In this document: piece by piece, positions 41,559 to 49,977 of the stretch
How the letters are laid out: the number at the start of each line of letters is the position of its first letter
How positions within the stretch are numbered: position 1 is the stretch's first letter
NCBI GenBank assembly: GCA_902594675.1
Contig: CACJNE010000010.1
Span: 1-50,832, forward strand
Length of the DNA stretch: 50,832 nt
Direction: 5' to 3'
Origin: an uncultured Pelagibacteraceae bacterium
GTDB taxonomy: Bacteria; Pseudomonadota; Alphaproteobacteria; Pelagibacterales; Pelagibacteraceae
The notes under the pieces: model-generated
What the model was told of the DNA's origin: nothing
What the model saw: the letters and a program-made list of their open reading frames with translations, nothing else
Database searches by the model: none
Position numbers and translations under genes: made by a program

Positions 41559-43325
41559 ATGTCAAAAAATTTATATATCGATGCATCGCATCCGAATGAA
41601 ACGAGAGTTGTTCTTAAAAACGATAATCATATCGAAGATTACGAATATGAGAGCATAAACAACACATTAATTAAAAATAATATTTATCTTGGCAAGGTAA
41701 GTAGAATAGAACCCTCATTGCAGGCCGCATTTATTGATTTTGGGAGAGAGAGGCATGGTTTTTTATCATTTAACGATATTCAATCTGATTATTATCAGCT
41801 TCCACAATCTGATTTAGAAAAAATTAAAAAAGAGGAAGAAAAAGTCAGAGAGGAACTATCTAAGGAAAGTGAAAATAATGAAAATCAGATTTTGGAGGGT
41901 AATGAAGAAATTAAGCTGGATGATCCAGTTGAAAAAACAGAGGATGAAAATAAATATAATAAAAACAATGAAAAAAAATTTCCATCAAAAAGATATAAAA
42001 TTCAAGAGGTTATTAAACCAAATCAAGTAATACTTGTACAAGTTCTTAAGGATGAAAGAGGGTTTAAAGGAGCAGCATTAAGTACTTTTATTAGTATTGC
42101 AGGAAAATATATAGTTTTAATGCCAAATACCGCTAAAGGCGGAGGAATATCAAGAAAAATATTTAACCCTGGTGATAGAAAAAAAATAAGAAAAATATTA
42201 AATGAAATTGAGATTCCAAAAGAAATGGGAATCATAGTTAGAACCGCAGGTTCTAATAAAACAAAAAATGAAATAGATGGCGATCTAAAAAATTTAATTA
42301 CAATTTGGAACTCAATAAAAGATAATGCACTTAATTCTATAGCGCCCTCTCTGATACACCAAGAAAGCGACATTATAAAAAGAAGTATAAGAGATATGTA
42401 TGATGATGAAACACAGAGTATAATTGTAGAAGGTAATGAAGGGTACCAAAAAGCAAAAAATTATATGAAACTTATGATGCCTAAACAATTAAAAAAAGTA
42501 AAAAAATTTAGAGAAAAAATTCCATTATTTTTTAAAGAAAATATTGAAAAAAAACTTTTTGAAATTTTTAAATCAGAAGTCAAACTTAGCTCTGGAGGTT
42601 ATCTAGTAATAAATCCAACAGAGGCTTTGGTATCAATAGATATTAACTCTGGTAAATCTATCAAACAAAAAAACGTAGAAAGTACTGCTCTAGACACTAA
42701 TCTCGAAGCAGCAGAAGAGATAGCAAGACAGATTAAAATTAGAGATTTGTCTGGCTTAATAATAATTGATTTTATTGATATGCTTAGTTTTAATAATCGT
42801 AAACAAGTTGAAAGAAGATTAAAAGAAAGGTGTAGAAATGATAGAGCAAGAATTCAGATTGGAAGAATTAGTAACTTTGGATTGCTTGAAATGTCGAGAC
42901 AAAGATTAAGGGAAAGTAATATCAAATGGTCAATCAAATTAACCAATGAAACTCTAGCATTAAAGATAATTAAATTAATTGAAATTAAGACGTTTGAAAC
43001 AAACGCTAAAGTGGTAGAGGTTACAATAAATGAAAAAATCAAGGATTTTATAGAAAATTATTTTTCTGAAGATTTAAAATATTTTAAGAAAAAAAATAAG
43101 ATAAAAATTAATTTGAATACTGGTATTGGATTTGGTTTGCAAGACTACACAATAGAATTTAAATCAAAACTTAATAAAGTATTAGAGAATGTTGAAAAAA
43201 TTGAGAATTTACAAAAAATTATCGAGGAAAAGTCCAATAAAAATCAAGAGCAAAAAAAAGAGAGAAAAACTAATTTTAAAAGAAAAAAATTTAAGAAAAA
43301 AAAAAATTTAAAAAAAAAAAATTAA
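41559..43325 (+). CDS. rne: Ribonuclease E/G family endoribonuclease
   Basis: Single-strand endoribonuclease of the RNase E/G family, 588 aa. The S1 RNA-binding domain (about residues 35-185) carries a long acidic insertion (about residues 88-140), as in other alphaproteobacterial enzymes. The DNase-I-like catalytic subdomain keeps both metal ligands, Asp361 (SIDINSG) and Asp404 (IIDFIDM), and RARIQIGRISNFGLLEMSRQRL. The zinc-link cysteine motif (CPxC) that normally follows is absent; RESNIKWSIKL stands in its place. The C-terminal degradosome scaffold is reduced to a short, very basic tail (KRKKFKKKKNLKKKN). Because the scaffold is missing, RNase G-like behaviour is possible. The stop shares a TTAA with convergent thiG. 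Confidence 0.93.
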   Translation: MSKNLYIDASHPNETRVVLKNDNHIEDYEYESINNTLIKNNIYLGKVSRIEPSLQAAFIDFGRERHGFLSFNDIQSDYYQLPQSDLEKIKKEEEKVREELSKESENNENQILEGNEEIKLDDPVEKTEDENKYNKNNEKKFPSKRYKIQEVIKPNQVILVQVLKDERGFKGAALSTFISIAGKYIVLMPNTAKGGGISRKIFNPGDRKKIRKILNEIEIPKEMGIIVRTAGSNKTKNEIDGDLKNLITIWNSIKDNALNSIAPSLIHQESDIIKRSIRDMYDDETQSIIVEGNEGYQKAKNYMKLMMPKQLKKVKKFREKIPLFFKENIEKKLFEIFKSEVKLSSGGYLVINPTEALVSIDINSGKSIKQKNVESTALDTNLEAAEEIARQIKIRDLSGLIIIDFIDMLSFNNRKQVERRLKERCRNDRARIQIGRISNFGLLEMSRQRLRESNIKWSIKLTNETLALKIIKLIEIKTFETNAKVVEVTINEKIKDFIENYFSEDLKYFKKKNKIKINLNTGIGFGLQDYTIEFKSKLNKVLENVEKIENLQKIIEEKSNKNQEQKKERKTNFKRKKFKKKKNLKKKN

Positions 43326-44095
43326 ATTAATCCTTTTTTTACAGTTGAGGGTGAACCTTTAAGGTTTGGCAATATCCGTCCTGAAAGAAAAGATTTTCTT
43401 CCAGAGATTACTGCATATTTCATTGCCTCAGCCATTTGGAATGGGTTTTTGGCTTTTGCTATAGCCGTATTTATTAATACAGCATCACATCCCATCTCCA
43501 TTGCTTGCACAGCATCTGATGCTTGTCCTATTCCAGCATCGATTATTAGTGGAACCTTAGTTTGCTGTCTTAAAATTTTTATATTTGTTTTATTTTGAAT
43601 TCCTAAACCTGAACCAATGGGTGCTGCTAAAGGCATTATAGCTGAAGCTCCAGCATTTTCTAATCTTTTACACATTAAAGGATCATCATTACAATAAACC
43701 ATAACTTTAAATCCCTCTTTAGTTAAAACCTCTGTTGATTTTAAAGTTTCAATCATATCTGGAAATAAGTTTTTTTTGTCTCCTAAGACCTCGAGTTTGA
43801 CTATTTTCCAGCCTCCAATTTCCCTTGCGAGCCTTAACGTTCTTAAAGCATCCTTTGAAGTAAAACATCCAGCTGTATTTGGTAAATACATAATTTTTTT
43901 TGGGTCAATGTAATCCATCAGTAAGGGCTTGGATCGATCGGATATATTTACTCGTCTAACAGCAACTGTAACTATCTCAGCACCAGAGATTTTGATTGCT
44001 TTAGAACATTCAAAAAAATTCTTATATTTTCCGGTTCCAACTATTAGTCTAGATTTAAATTTTTTATTTGCTATTTTTAAAATATCCAGTTTCAC
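43322..44095 (-). CDS. thiG: Thiazole synthase (ThiG)
   Basis: Forms the thiazole phosphate half of thiamine from deoxyxylulose-5-phosphate, a glycine-derived imine and ThiS-thiocarboxylate; 257 aa TIM barrel. RLIVGTGKYKNF near the N-terminus, LPNTAGCFTSKDALR, catalytic Lys in WKIVKLEVLGD, PLAAPIGSGLGIQN and DAGIGQASDAVQAMEMGCDAVLINTAIAKA are typical. The start overlaps the thiS stop by one base, an obligate-partner arrangement. Confidence 0.96.
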   Translation of the reverse strand: MKLDILKIANKKFKSRLIVGTGKYKNFFECSKAIKISGAEIVTVAVRRVNISDRSKPLLMDYIDPKKIMYLPNTAGCFTSKDALRTLRLAREIGGWKIVKLEVLGDKKNLFPDMIETLKSTEVLTKEGFKVMVYCNDDPLMCKRLENAGASAIMPLAAPIGSGLGIQNKTNIKILRQQTKVPLIIDAGIGQASDAVQAMEMGCDAVLINTAIAKAKNPFQMAEAMKYAVISGRKSFLSGRILPNLKGSPSTVKKGLI

Positions 44096-44313
44096 TAACC
44101 ACCACCTATAAAATGAACAATTTCTATTTTATCTTTATTTTTTAAAAAAATTTTATTTAATTTTTTTTTATCAACTATTTCCTCATTTAATTCTATAGCA
44201 ACTTTATCAATCGGAGTTTTTAACTTTTCGATTAGATTTTTTATAGAAAATTTAAAATTTACTGTTAAACGCCTGCCATTAACTACAATTTTTATTTTAT
44301 TTTTTTTATTCAT
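44095..44313 (-). CDS. thiS: Sulfur carrier protein ThiS
   Basis: Ubiquitin-like sulfur carrier, 72 aa. The C-terminus reads HFIGGG, providing the Gly-Gly tail that is adenylated and thiocarboxylated (with one extra Gly). VNGRRL near the N-terminus and VAIELNEEIV are family-typical. Translation is coupled to thiG. The start is only 16 bases from the divergent aroQ start, so its promoter lies within aroQ or overlaps it. No room exists for a TPP riboswitch in front of it. Confidence 0.92.
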   Translation of the reverse strand: MNKKNKIKIVVNGRRLTVNFKFSIKNLIEKLKTPIDKVAIELNEEIVDKKKLNKIFLKNKDKIEIVHFIGGG

Positions 44314-44318
44314 ATAAT
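44313..44318 (+). promoter_or_regulatory. Candidate -10 element for near-leaderless aroQ
   Basis: A consensus TATAAT overlaps the divergent thiS start codon and lies 11 bases before the aroQ ATG at 44,330. Transcription starting about 7 bases downstream would leave a 5' leader of only some five bases. The -35 region (about 44,290) is a poor match. AT-richness lowers the weight of the match. Confidence 0.4.
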
Positions 44319-44329
44319 ATAAGGTTTTA

Positions 44330-44773
44330 ATGAGTAAAATTATAATTATTAATGGGCCTAATATTAATCTATTAGGTGAAAGAGAACAAACTCAATATGG
44401 TAGCAAGGATTATAAATATCTTGAGGAAATTTGTCAAAAAAGAGCTAAAGATCTGAATATAAATATAGATGTCCAACAATCAAACGTTGAAGGAGATATT
44501 GTAAACATTATACAAGACTCCAGAAAAACATATGATGGAATAATTATTAATGCAGCAGGTTATAGTCATACGTCTGTTGCTATAAGAGATGCTTTAAGTA
44601 TTTTTAAAAAACCTATTATCGAAGTTCATATATCAAACATATACAAAAGAGAGGATTTTAGACATAAGTCTCTTATTAGCGCAGTTGTTACCGGTTTAAT
44701 TTGCGGACTAGGTATAAATGGCTATATTTTAGCCATAAATTCTATGCATGAAATCTTAAAAAATGAAAATTAA
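44330..44773 (+). CDS. aroQ: 3-Dehydroquinate dehydratase type II (AroQ)
   Basis: Shikimate-pathway enzyme converting 3-dehydroquinate to 3-dehydroshikimate; 147 aa, dodecameric type II fold. INGPNINLLGEREQTQYGS (residues 6-24, catalytic Arg and Tyr), NAAGYSHTSVAIRDAL (Asn, His) and EVHISNIYKREDFRHKS are the family blocks. Overlaps accB by 11 bases; aroQ-accB-accC is a common alphaproteobacterial arrangement. Confidence 0.96.
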   Translation: MSKIIIINGPNINLLGEREQTQYGSKDYKYLEEICQKRAKDLNINIDVQQSNVEGDIVNIIQDSRKTYDGIIINAAGYSHTSVAIRDALSIFKKPIIEVHISNIYKREDFRHKSLISAVVTGLICGLGINGYILAINSMHEILKNEN

Positions 44774-45185
44774 TAAAAATATAATTAAAGAGTTAAATGA
44801 TTATCTTGATGAGTTCAATCTTACAGAAATCGAGTACACTGAAAAAGATGTCAAGGTTAAGGTCTCAAAATCTAGAGTATCTAGAAACCATGAAGCTTTA
44901 ATAACTACTCAGGAAAATAAAATCAAACAAGAGCAAGTTTCAAGTGCTACTATAAAAAAGATAACTTCTCCTATAATTGGTACAGCATATCTTGCACCTG
45001 AACCTGGTGGTAAAAAATTCATTGAAGTTGGTCAAAAAATCAAAAAAGGTGACACTGTGATGATTGTTGAAGCTATGAAAACTATGAACCATGTACCAAG
45101 TCCGTTAGATGGTTTAGTAAAAGAAATTAGTGTTGAAGATGGACAGCCAGTAGAGTTTGGACAGACTATTGTGATCCTCGATTAA
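44763..45185 (+). CDS. accB: Acetyl-CoA carboxylase biotin carboxyl carrier protein (AccB)
   Basis: Carries biotin between carboxylase and transferase halves of acetyl-CoA carboxylase; 140 aa. The C-terminal biotinyl domain spans about residues 65-140, with the biotinylated Lys106 in VEAMKTMN (Thr replaces the more usual Leu or Met after Lys) and the thumb-like APEPGGKKFIEVGQ. The N-terminal about 30 residues are the usual acidic AccB start, and the linker between is short. It begins within aroQ and is 4 bases before accC. Confidence 0.95.
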   Translation: MKINKNIIKELNDYLDEFNLTEIEYTEKDVKVKVSKSRVSRNHEALITTQENKIKQEQVSSATIKKITSPIIGTAYLAPEPGGKKFIEVGQKIKKGDTVMIVEAMKTMNHVPSPLDGLVKEISVEDGQPVEFGQTIVILD

Positions 45186-45189
45186 TTCA

Positions 45190-46527
45190 ATGTTTAAAAA
45201 AATACTTATTGCTAACAGAGGTGAAATAGCAGTTCGAATAATTAGAGCTTGCAAAGAATGGGGAATTTCTACTGTAGCCATACATTCCGATGTAGATAGA
45301 GATAGTATGCATGTTAGATTAGCAGATGAGAGTATTTGTGTTGGACCACACCAACCAGCACTTAGTTATTTAAACATTCCTGCAATTATGTCAGCTATTG
45401 AACTTACTGGGTCTGAAGCTGTTCATCCTGGATACGGATTTTTATCGGAAAATTTTGAATTTGTAAAAATATTAGAAGAAAATAATATAAAATTTATTGG
45501 TCCCTCATCTAATCTAATTAAAATGATGGGAGATAAAATTGAAGCAAAAAAAGTTGCAAAACAATATGGATTACCAGTAATTGAGGGTTCTGATGGAGGT
45601 ATAAAGAATATAAGTGAAGCAAGAGAAATATGTCAGCGAGTAGGTTTTCCTATTCTTATTAAAGCTTCAGGTGGTGGTGGTGGAAAAGGAATGAAAATTG
45701 TAAATAAGATTGAAGAATTTGAAAATCTTTTTTTAACAGCAAAACAAGAGGCAAAAAAATTTTTTGGCAATGATGAAGTTTATATTGAAAAATTCTTTCA
45801 AAATCCTAGACATATTGAAGTTCAAGTTTTATCAGGAAAAAATAGAACAGTACATTTGCACGAGAGAGATTGTTCAGTTCAAAGAAGACACCAAAAGCTT
45901 ATCGAAGAAACCCCTAGTCCAGTATTAAATAAAAGTATTAGAAAAGATTTATTTGAAAAAACTATAAGTATGGTAAGCCAAATTGGTTACGAAGGTGCTG
46001 GAACAGTTGAATTTATATATGAAGATGAAAAATTTTATTTTTTAGAAATGAATACTAGAGTTCAAGTTGAACACCCTGTAACAGAAATGGTTACTGGTAT
46101 AGATATTATTAAAGAACAAATATGGATAGCTTTTTCTGGAGAAACAGCGCTAAAACAAACTGATATTAATCCAAGAGGTCATGCCATAGAGTGTAGAATT
46201 AATGCGGAGGATCCAAGTAACAATTTTCAACCCTCACCTGGTAAAATTGGAATGTGTCATCAACCATCTGGTTTTAGAACAAGAGTGGATGGATCAATTT
46301 ATCAGGGCTATAAAATTACACCTTACTATGACAGTATGGTTTGCAAAGTAATTACCCATGGAAGAAATAGAGAAGAAGCGATTCAGAGAATGTTAAGATC
46401 ACTTGATGAATTTGTAATTGAAGGTATAACCACTACGATTGAACTTCATAAATTGGTACTTAATAATAAAAAATTTATTAACTCTGACTTTAATGTCAGT
46501 TGGCTAGATAAAGAAAAGATTCTTTAA
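45190..46527 (+). CDS. accC: Acetyl-CoA carboxylase biotin carboxylase (AccC)
   Basis: ATP-dependent carboxylation of biotin on AccB, the first step of fatty-acid synthesis; 445 aa. FKKILIANRGEIAVRIIRACKEWG start, HPGYGFLSEN, the glycine-rich ATP loop KASGGGGGKGMKIV, HERDCSVQRRHQK, EMNTRVQVEHPVTEMVTG (metal and catalytic residues) and YDSMVCKVITHG are intact. Convergent with the DUF2155 gene through a shared TTAA. Confidence 0.97.
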   Translation: MFKKILIANRGEIAVRIIRACKEWGISTVAIHSDVDRDSMHVRLADESICVGPHQPALSYLNIPAIMSAIELTGSEAVHPGYGFLSENFEFVKILEENNIKFIGPSSNLIKMMGDKIEAKKVAKQYGLPVIEGSDGGIKNISEAREICQRVGFPILIKASGGGGGKGMKIVNKIEEFENLFLTAKQEAKKFFGNDEVYIEKFFQNPRHIEVQVLSGKNRTVHLHERDCSVQRRHQKLIEETPSPVLNKSIRKDLFEKTISMVSQIGYEGAGTVEFIYEDEKFYFLEMNTRVQVEHPVTEMVTGIDIIKEQIWIAFSGETALKQTDINPRGHAIECRINAEDPSNNFQPSPGKIGMCHQPSGFRTRVDGSIYQGYKITPYYDSMVCKVITHGRNREEAIQRMLRSLDEFVIEGITTTIELHKLVLNNKKFINSDFNVSWLDKEKIL

Positions 46528-46928
46528 CTATAGCATTTTTTTAACCAAACATCATAAACGGGATGATCAAAAGGTTTAATAGATGGACTTGATGCGAATG
46601 TCCAGTCATTAAAGACAAAAACTTTATCATTATTTGAAACAGTCATATCCATTACTTGCATAAAAGCTGTGACTTCTGGATCATCATCAAATTTAGAATT
46701 ATAACATTTTAAAACCTTTATATTTAAATTCTGAAAAATAAAATCTTTTCCTACCTGCATTTTAATATTGGTATTTTTTGAACTTACTTTATCAAGAATA
46801 CTTATTTCAGCAATTGTTTCACTTACTGGCATATTTTCTGCTAAAATATTAGTAGTTATGAGAATAGAAAAAATTGTTATTACTAAAAAATTAATTTTTC
46901 CAACTTTTATATTTTTTTTTGACAGCAT
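46524..46928 (-). CDS. DUF2155 domain exported protein
   Basis: Alphaproteobacterial DUF2155 protein, 134 aa from ATG 46,928; the in-frame start at 47,000 would add 24 residues before a good signal peptide, so I prefer the later ATG (residues 1-28: KKNIKVGKINF, hydrophobic core, ILAEN). Conserved elements: LDKVSSKNTNIKMQVGK, a Cys in VLKCYN, and the C-terminal WTFASSPSIKPFDHPVYDVWLKKC. It is probably periplasmic; its function is unknown. The start overlaps the NDUFA12 gene by 38 bases. The usual neighbour aat is absent here. Confidence 0.85.
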   Translation of the reverse strand: MLSKKNIKVGKINFLVITIFSILITTNILAENMPVSETIAEISILDKVSSKNTNIKMQVGKDFIFQNLNIKVLKCYNSKFDDDPEVTAFMQVMDMTVSNNDKVFVFNDWTFASSPSIKPFDHPVYDVWLKKCYS

Positions 46929-47250
46929 TATTATATTTCTTTGGGTGATAAGAATTACTTGAACCTGTTTGGTTAGATAAATGATCTTTTTGCCAATCAT
47001 ATTTTTTTAAATCGTGGTCATTTTCTATTTTATTGTTAATATGATGCATCCATGAGTACCATTCGTTTGGTATTTTTGATGCTTCAACTTCACCATTGTA
47101 TATTACCCATCTTTTTCCTGATTTGCTTTCATAATATTTATTTCCATTTTTGTCTTGTCCAACTAATTTTCCAGAAACAAGTATTTGTAACCTTGTTCCA
47201 AAAGTCTGTTGATTCCACCATGTGAAAATTTGTTTAAATATTGTCAACAT
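46891..47250 (-). CDS. NADH:ubiquinone oxidoreductase accessory subunit, NDUFA12 family
   Basis: Complex I accessory subunit of the B17.2/NDUFA12 family, 119 aa, found in alphaproteobacteria and mitochondria. WWNQQTFGTRLQI, GKLVGQDKNGNKYYESKSGKRWVIYNG (split at Tyr-Tyr) and PNEWYSWMHH are the family blocks; the C-terminal SNSYHPKKYN tail is also typical. It sits on the peripheral arm of complex I. Upstream of and overlapping DUF2155, in the same order seen in other alphaproteobacteria. Confidence 0.92.
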   Translation of the reverse strand: MLTIFKQIFTWWNQQTFGTRLQILVSGKLVGQDKNGNKYYESKSGKRWVIYNGEVEASKIPNEWYSWMHHINNKIENDHDLKKYDWQKDHLSNQTGSSNSYHPKKYNNAVKKKYKSWKN

Positions 47251-47366
47251 ATAATTTTATTTTTTTTTCAATTTAGAATTGTAAAAATACAGTTAGACTA
47301 AATTTTTAAATTTCTATATATATTATATCTTTAAGATTCATTTTTATAAATAAATAAGAAAATTTA

Positions 47367-48191
47367 ATGGCAAAATATTTAGTTGAAACTTATTACACAT
47401 GTAGTTTTAAGGTAAGTCATTACCTAGATAATATTGATGAAAAAAACATGCAAAATATTGAAAAAAGAGAAGACGGTAAATTTGAGATTTTGGACGTAAA
47501 ATTAGATAATAGAAAAACTAAAAATTTGGAAAAAATTGCAAAAAATGAGACAAATGTATTTGAACAAAACAATGCTAAACCAAGTCAAAAAAATAGCCTC
47601 AATGTAAATCAAGAAATTTTATCCAGAAATATAAAAGATAATAGTCGAAGATTTAGTATGCCCGATAGACGAAAGGGATATATACAAAAAGCTTCTATCG
47701 GTGATCATAAAGTATATCTACATACTGGCGAATATGAGGATGGCAAGATAGGAGAAATATTTATAGATACAAGCAAAGAAGGGGAACTTGTAAAAGCAAC
47801 AATGAATAACTTTGCAATTGCTGTTTCTCTTGGTTTGCAATATGGAGTTCCATTGGATGAGTTTGTAAATGCTTTTGTAGATACTAAATTTGAACCTTCT
47901 GGGAAGGTATTTGGAAATGATAGGATACTAAGTGCAACTTCAATTCTAGATTATATATTTAGAGAGTTGGCTATATCATATTTGAACAGAGAAGATTTGG
48001 CTCATACTCCATCAATAGGTGGATCTGATAGTTTGGATGAAACTGGTTTAGATGAAAATAACAGTGAGGATAAAACTCAATTTTTAAAACTAGTAAAAGA
48101 TATAACTAGCAAAGGTTTTGTAAGAAGTAATTATAAAAAAAAATTTGTCGATTTGTCAGATATAAGGATAAATCTTAAAGGAAAAAAATAA
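47367..48191 (+). CDS. Stand-alone homologue of the C-terminal (TSCPD-type) region of B12-dependent ribonucleotide reductase
   Basis: 274 aa. Residues about 95-215 ([84 protein letters not shown]; each a separate block) match the C-terminal region of adenosylcobalamin-dependent ribonucleotide reductase NrdJ. The catalytic barrel of NrdJ is missing. The N-terminal 50 residues ([14 protein letters not shown]) are a separate conserved-looking module, followed by a charged linker. Function unknown; a nucleotide-related or regulatory role is possible but unproven. It has its own 116-base upstream gap, divergent from the NDUFA12 gene, and ends base-to-base against aspS. Confidence 0.8.
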   Translation: MAKYLVETYYTCSFKVSHYLDNIDEKNMQNIEKREDGKFEILDVKLDNRKTKNLEKIAKNETNVFEQNNAKPSQKNSLNVNQEILSRNIKDNSRRFSMPDRRKGYIQKASIGDHKVYLHTGEYEDGKIGEIFIDTSKEGELVKATMNNFAIAVSLGLQYGVPLDEFVNAFVDTKFEPSGKVFGNDRILSATSILDYIFRELAISYLNREDLAHTPSIGGSDSLDETGLDENNSEDKTQFLKLVKDITSKGFVRSNYKKKFVDLSDIRINLKGKK

Positions 48192-49976
48192 TTAACTGTT
48201 TTTTTTAATATTTAAGTTTAATTCTTTTAATTGTTCATCAGAAACTTTAGATGGTGCATTCATCATCAAATCTTGAGCGTTTTGATTCATTGGAAACATT
48301 GTAACCTCTCTTATATTTTTTTCATTTGCGAGAAGCATAACAATTCTATCAATTCCTGGTGCTATACCTCCATGAGGTGGGGCTCCGTAACTTAATGCGT
48401 TTATCATTCCGCTAAATTTACTATCAACATCATTTTTAGAATAACCAGCAATTTCGAATAACTTGTACATTAATTCAGGAACATGGTTTCTTATAGCTCC
48501 CGAAGATAATTCAATTCCATTACAAACAATATCATACTGATAAGCTTTGAGGTTTAGTGGATTTATAAGGTCTAATTTGTCTAATTCTCCTTGGGGCATA
48601 GAAAAAGGATTATGACTAAATTTTATTTTTTTCGTAATTTCATCAATTTCAAACATAGGGTAGTCAATTATCCAACAAAATGAAAAGGTATCGTTATCAA
48701 TTAAATCTAAATCCTCTGCTATTTTATTTCTTGCTATACTTAATATTTTCTCTACATCATTTTTTTTTCCGCATGAGAGGAAAACTGTATCCCCAATACT
48801 TGATTTAGTTATTTTCATAATCTCCAATAATGAATTTTCTGAAAAAAATTTACCAACTGGCCCTTTTGCACTAACTTTATCCTCTTTTTCTAAAGTAAAA
48901 TAGGCAAGACCAGATGAACCTTGCTCTTTTGCCCATTTATCAATACCATCAAAGAAGCTTCTAGGCTTGTCTTTTGTATTTTTAGTTGTAAGTGATCTTA
49001 CAATTGAACCATTCTTCACTAACTTTTTAAAAATATCAAACTTAACATCCTCTCTTTCAAAAATGCTTGTTAAATCGGATATCTCTAAAGGATTTCTTAA
49101 GTCAGGTTTATCAGATCCGTACTTTAACATTGCATCTTCAAAAGAAATTCTTGGAAACTTTTCATGAAGTATTTTTTTATTACTAAATTTTTTAAATAAT
49201 TTCAAAAATAAAGTTTCAATTACATCAAAAATATCTTCTTGTTCAACAAAAGACATTTCAAGGTCTAATTGATAGAATTCTCCAGGGCTTCTATCTGCTC
49301 TAGCATCCTCATCTCTAAAACAAGGTGCAATTTGAAAATATTTATCAAATCCAGATACCATTATCAGTTGCTTAAATTGTTGTGGAGCTTGAGGTAAAGC
49401 GTAAAATTTTCCTGGATTTAGTCTACTTGGAACAAGAAAATCCCTCGCACCCTCTGGGCTTGATGAAGTCAATATGGGAGTTTGAAATTCTAAAAATCCA
49501 ACCTTTTGCATCTCATTTCTAATAAAAGAAATTACTTTTGATCTTAAAATAATATTTTGGTGTATTTTTTTTCTTCTTAAATCCAAAAATCTGTATTTAA
49601 GTCTAATCTCCTCAGAATATTCTTGATCAGAAAAAACTGGCATAGGTAATTCTTTAGTTTCTCCCAAAATATCTATATTTAAAATTTTAACTTCAATTTC
49701 TCCAGTTGAAATATTTTTATTTACTGTTTCTTTTGATCTCTCTACAACCACTCCAATAAGTTTAACTACTGTCTCTAGAGGTATTTTTTCAATTTGCTTG
49801 AATATTTCATTACTTTTATCTATTACACATTGAGTAATTCCATAGTTGTCTCTTAAATCAACAAATAACAAATTCCCATGATCTCTTTTTTTATTGATCC
49901 ATCCAGATAAAGTAATTTGTTTTTTTTTATGTGACCTATTTAATTCTCCACATGTGTGAGTTCTATATCTTTTCAA
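48192..49976 (-). CDS. aspS: Aspartyl-tRNA synthetase (AspS)
   Basis: Class IIb aminoacyl-tRNA synthetase, 594 aa, bacterial type. N-terminal OB-fold anticodon-binding domain (GWINKKRDHGNLLFVDLRD), motif 2 QIAPCFRDEDARADRSPGEFYQLDLEMSF, the bacterial GAD insertion domain (about residues 290-420) and motif 3 YGAPPHGGIAPGIDRIVMLL. In alphaproteobacteria AspRS is often non-discriminating (Asp/Asn), which cannot be judged here. One base separates it from the Hda-like gene. Confidence 0.97.
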   Translation of the reverse strand: MKRYRTHTCGELNRSHKKKQITLSGWINKKRDHGNLLFVDLRDNYGITQCVIDKSNEIFKQIEKIPLETVVKLIGVVVERSKETVNKNISTGEIEVKILNIDILGETKELPMPVFSDQEYSEEIRLKYRFLDLRRKKIHQNIILRSKVISFIRNEMQKVGFLEFQTPILTSSSPEGARDFLVPSRLNPGKFYALPQAPQQFKQLIMVSGFDKYFQIAPCFRDEDARADRSPGEFYQLDLEMSFVEQEDIFDVIETLFLKLFKKFSNKKILHEKFPRISFEDAMLKYGSDKPDLRNPLEISDLTSIFEREDVKFDIFKKLVKNGSIVRSLTTKNTKDKPRSFFDGIDKWAKEQGSSGLAYFTLEKEDKVSAKGPVGKFFSENSLLEIMKITKSSIGDTVFLSCGKKNDVEKILSIARNKIAEDLDLIDNDTFSFCWIIDYPMFEIDEITKKIKFSHNPFSMPQGELDKLDLINPLNLKAYQYDIVCNGIELSSGAIRNHVPELMYKLFEIAGYSKNDVDSKFSGMINALSYGAPPHGGIAPGIDRIVMLLANEKNIREVTMFPMNQNAQDLMMNAPSKVSDEQLKELNLNIKKNS

Positions 49977-49977
49977 T

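Noticed and set aside
43261..43320. Long A-runs at the end of rne as a phase-variation tract
   Set aside because: They encode a basic Lys-rich tail typical of AT-rich RNase E genes, and A-runs of this length are common throughout the window.
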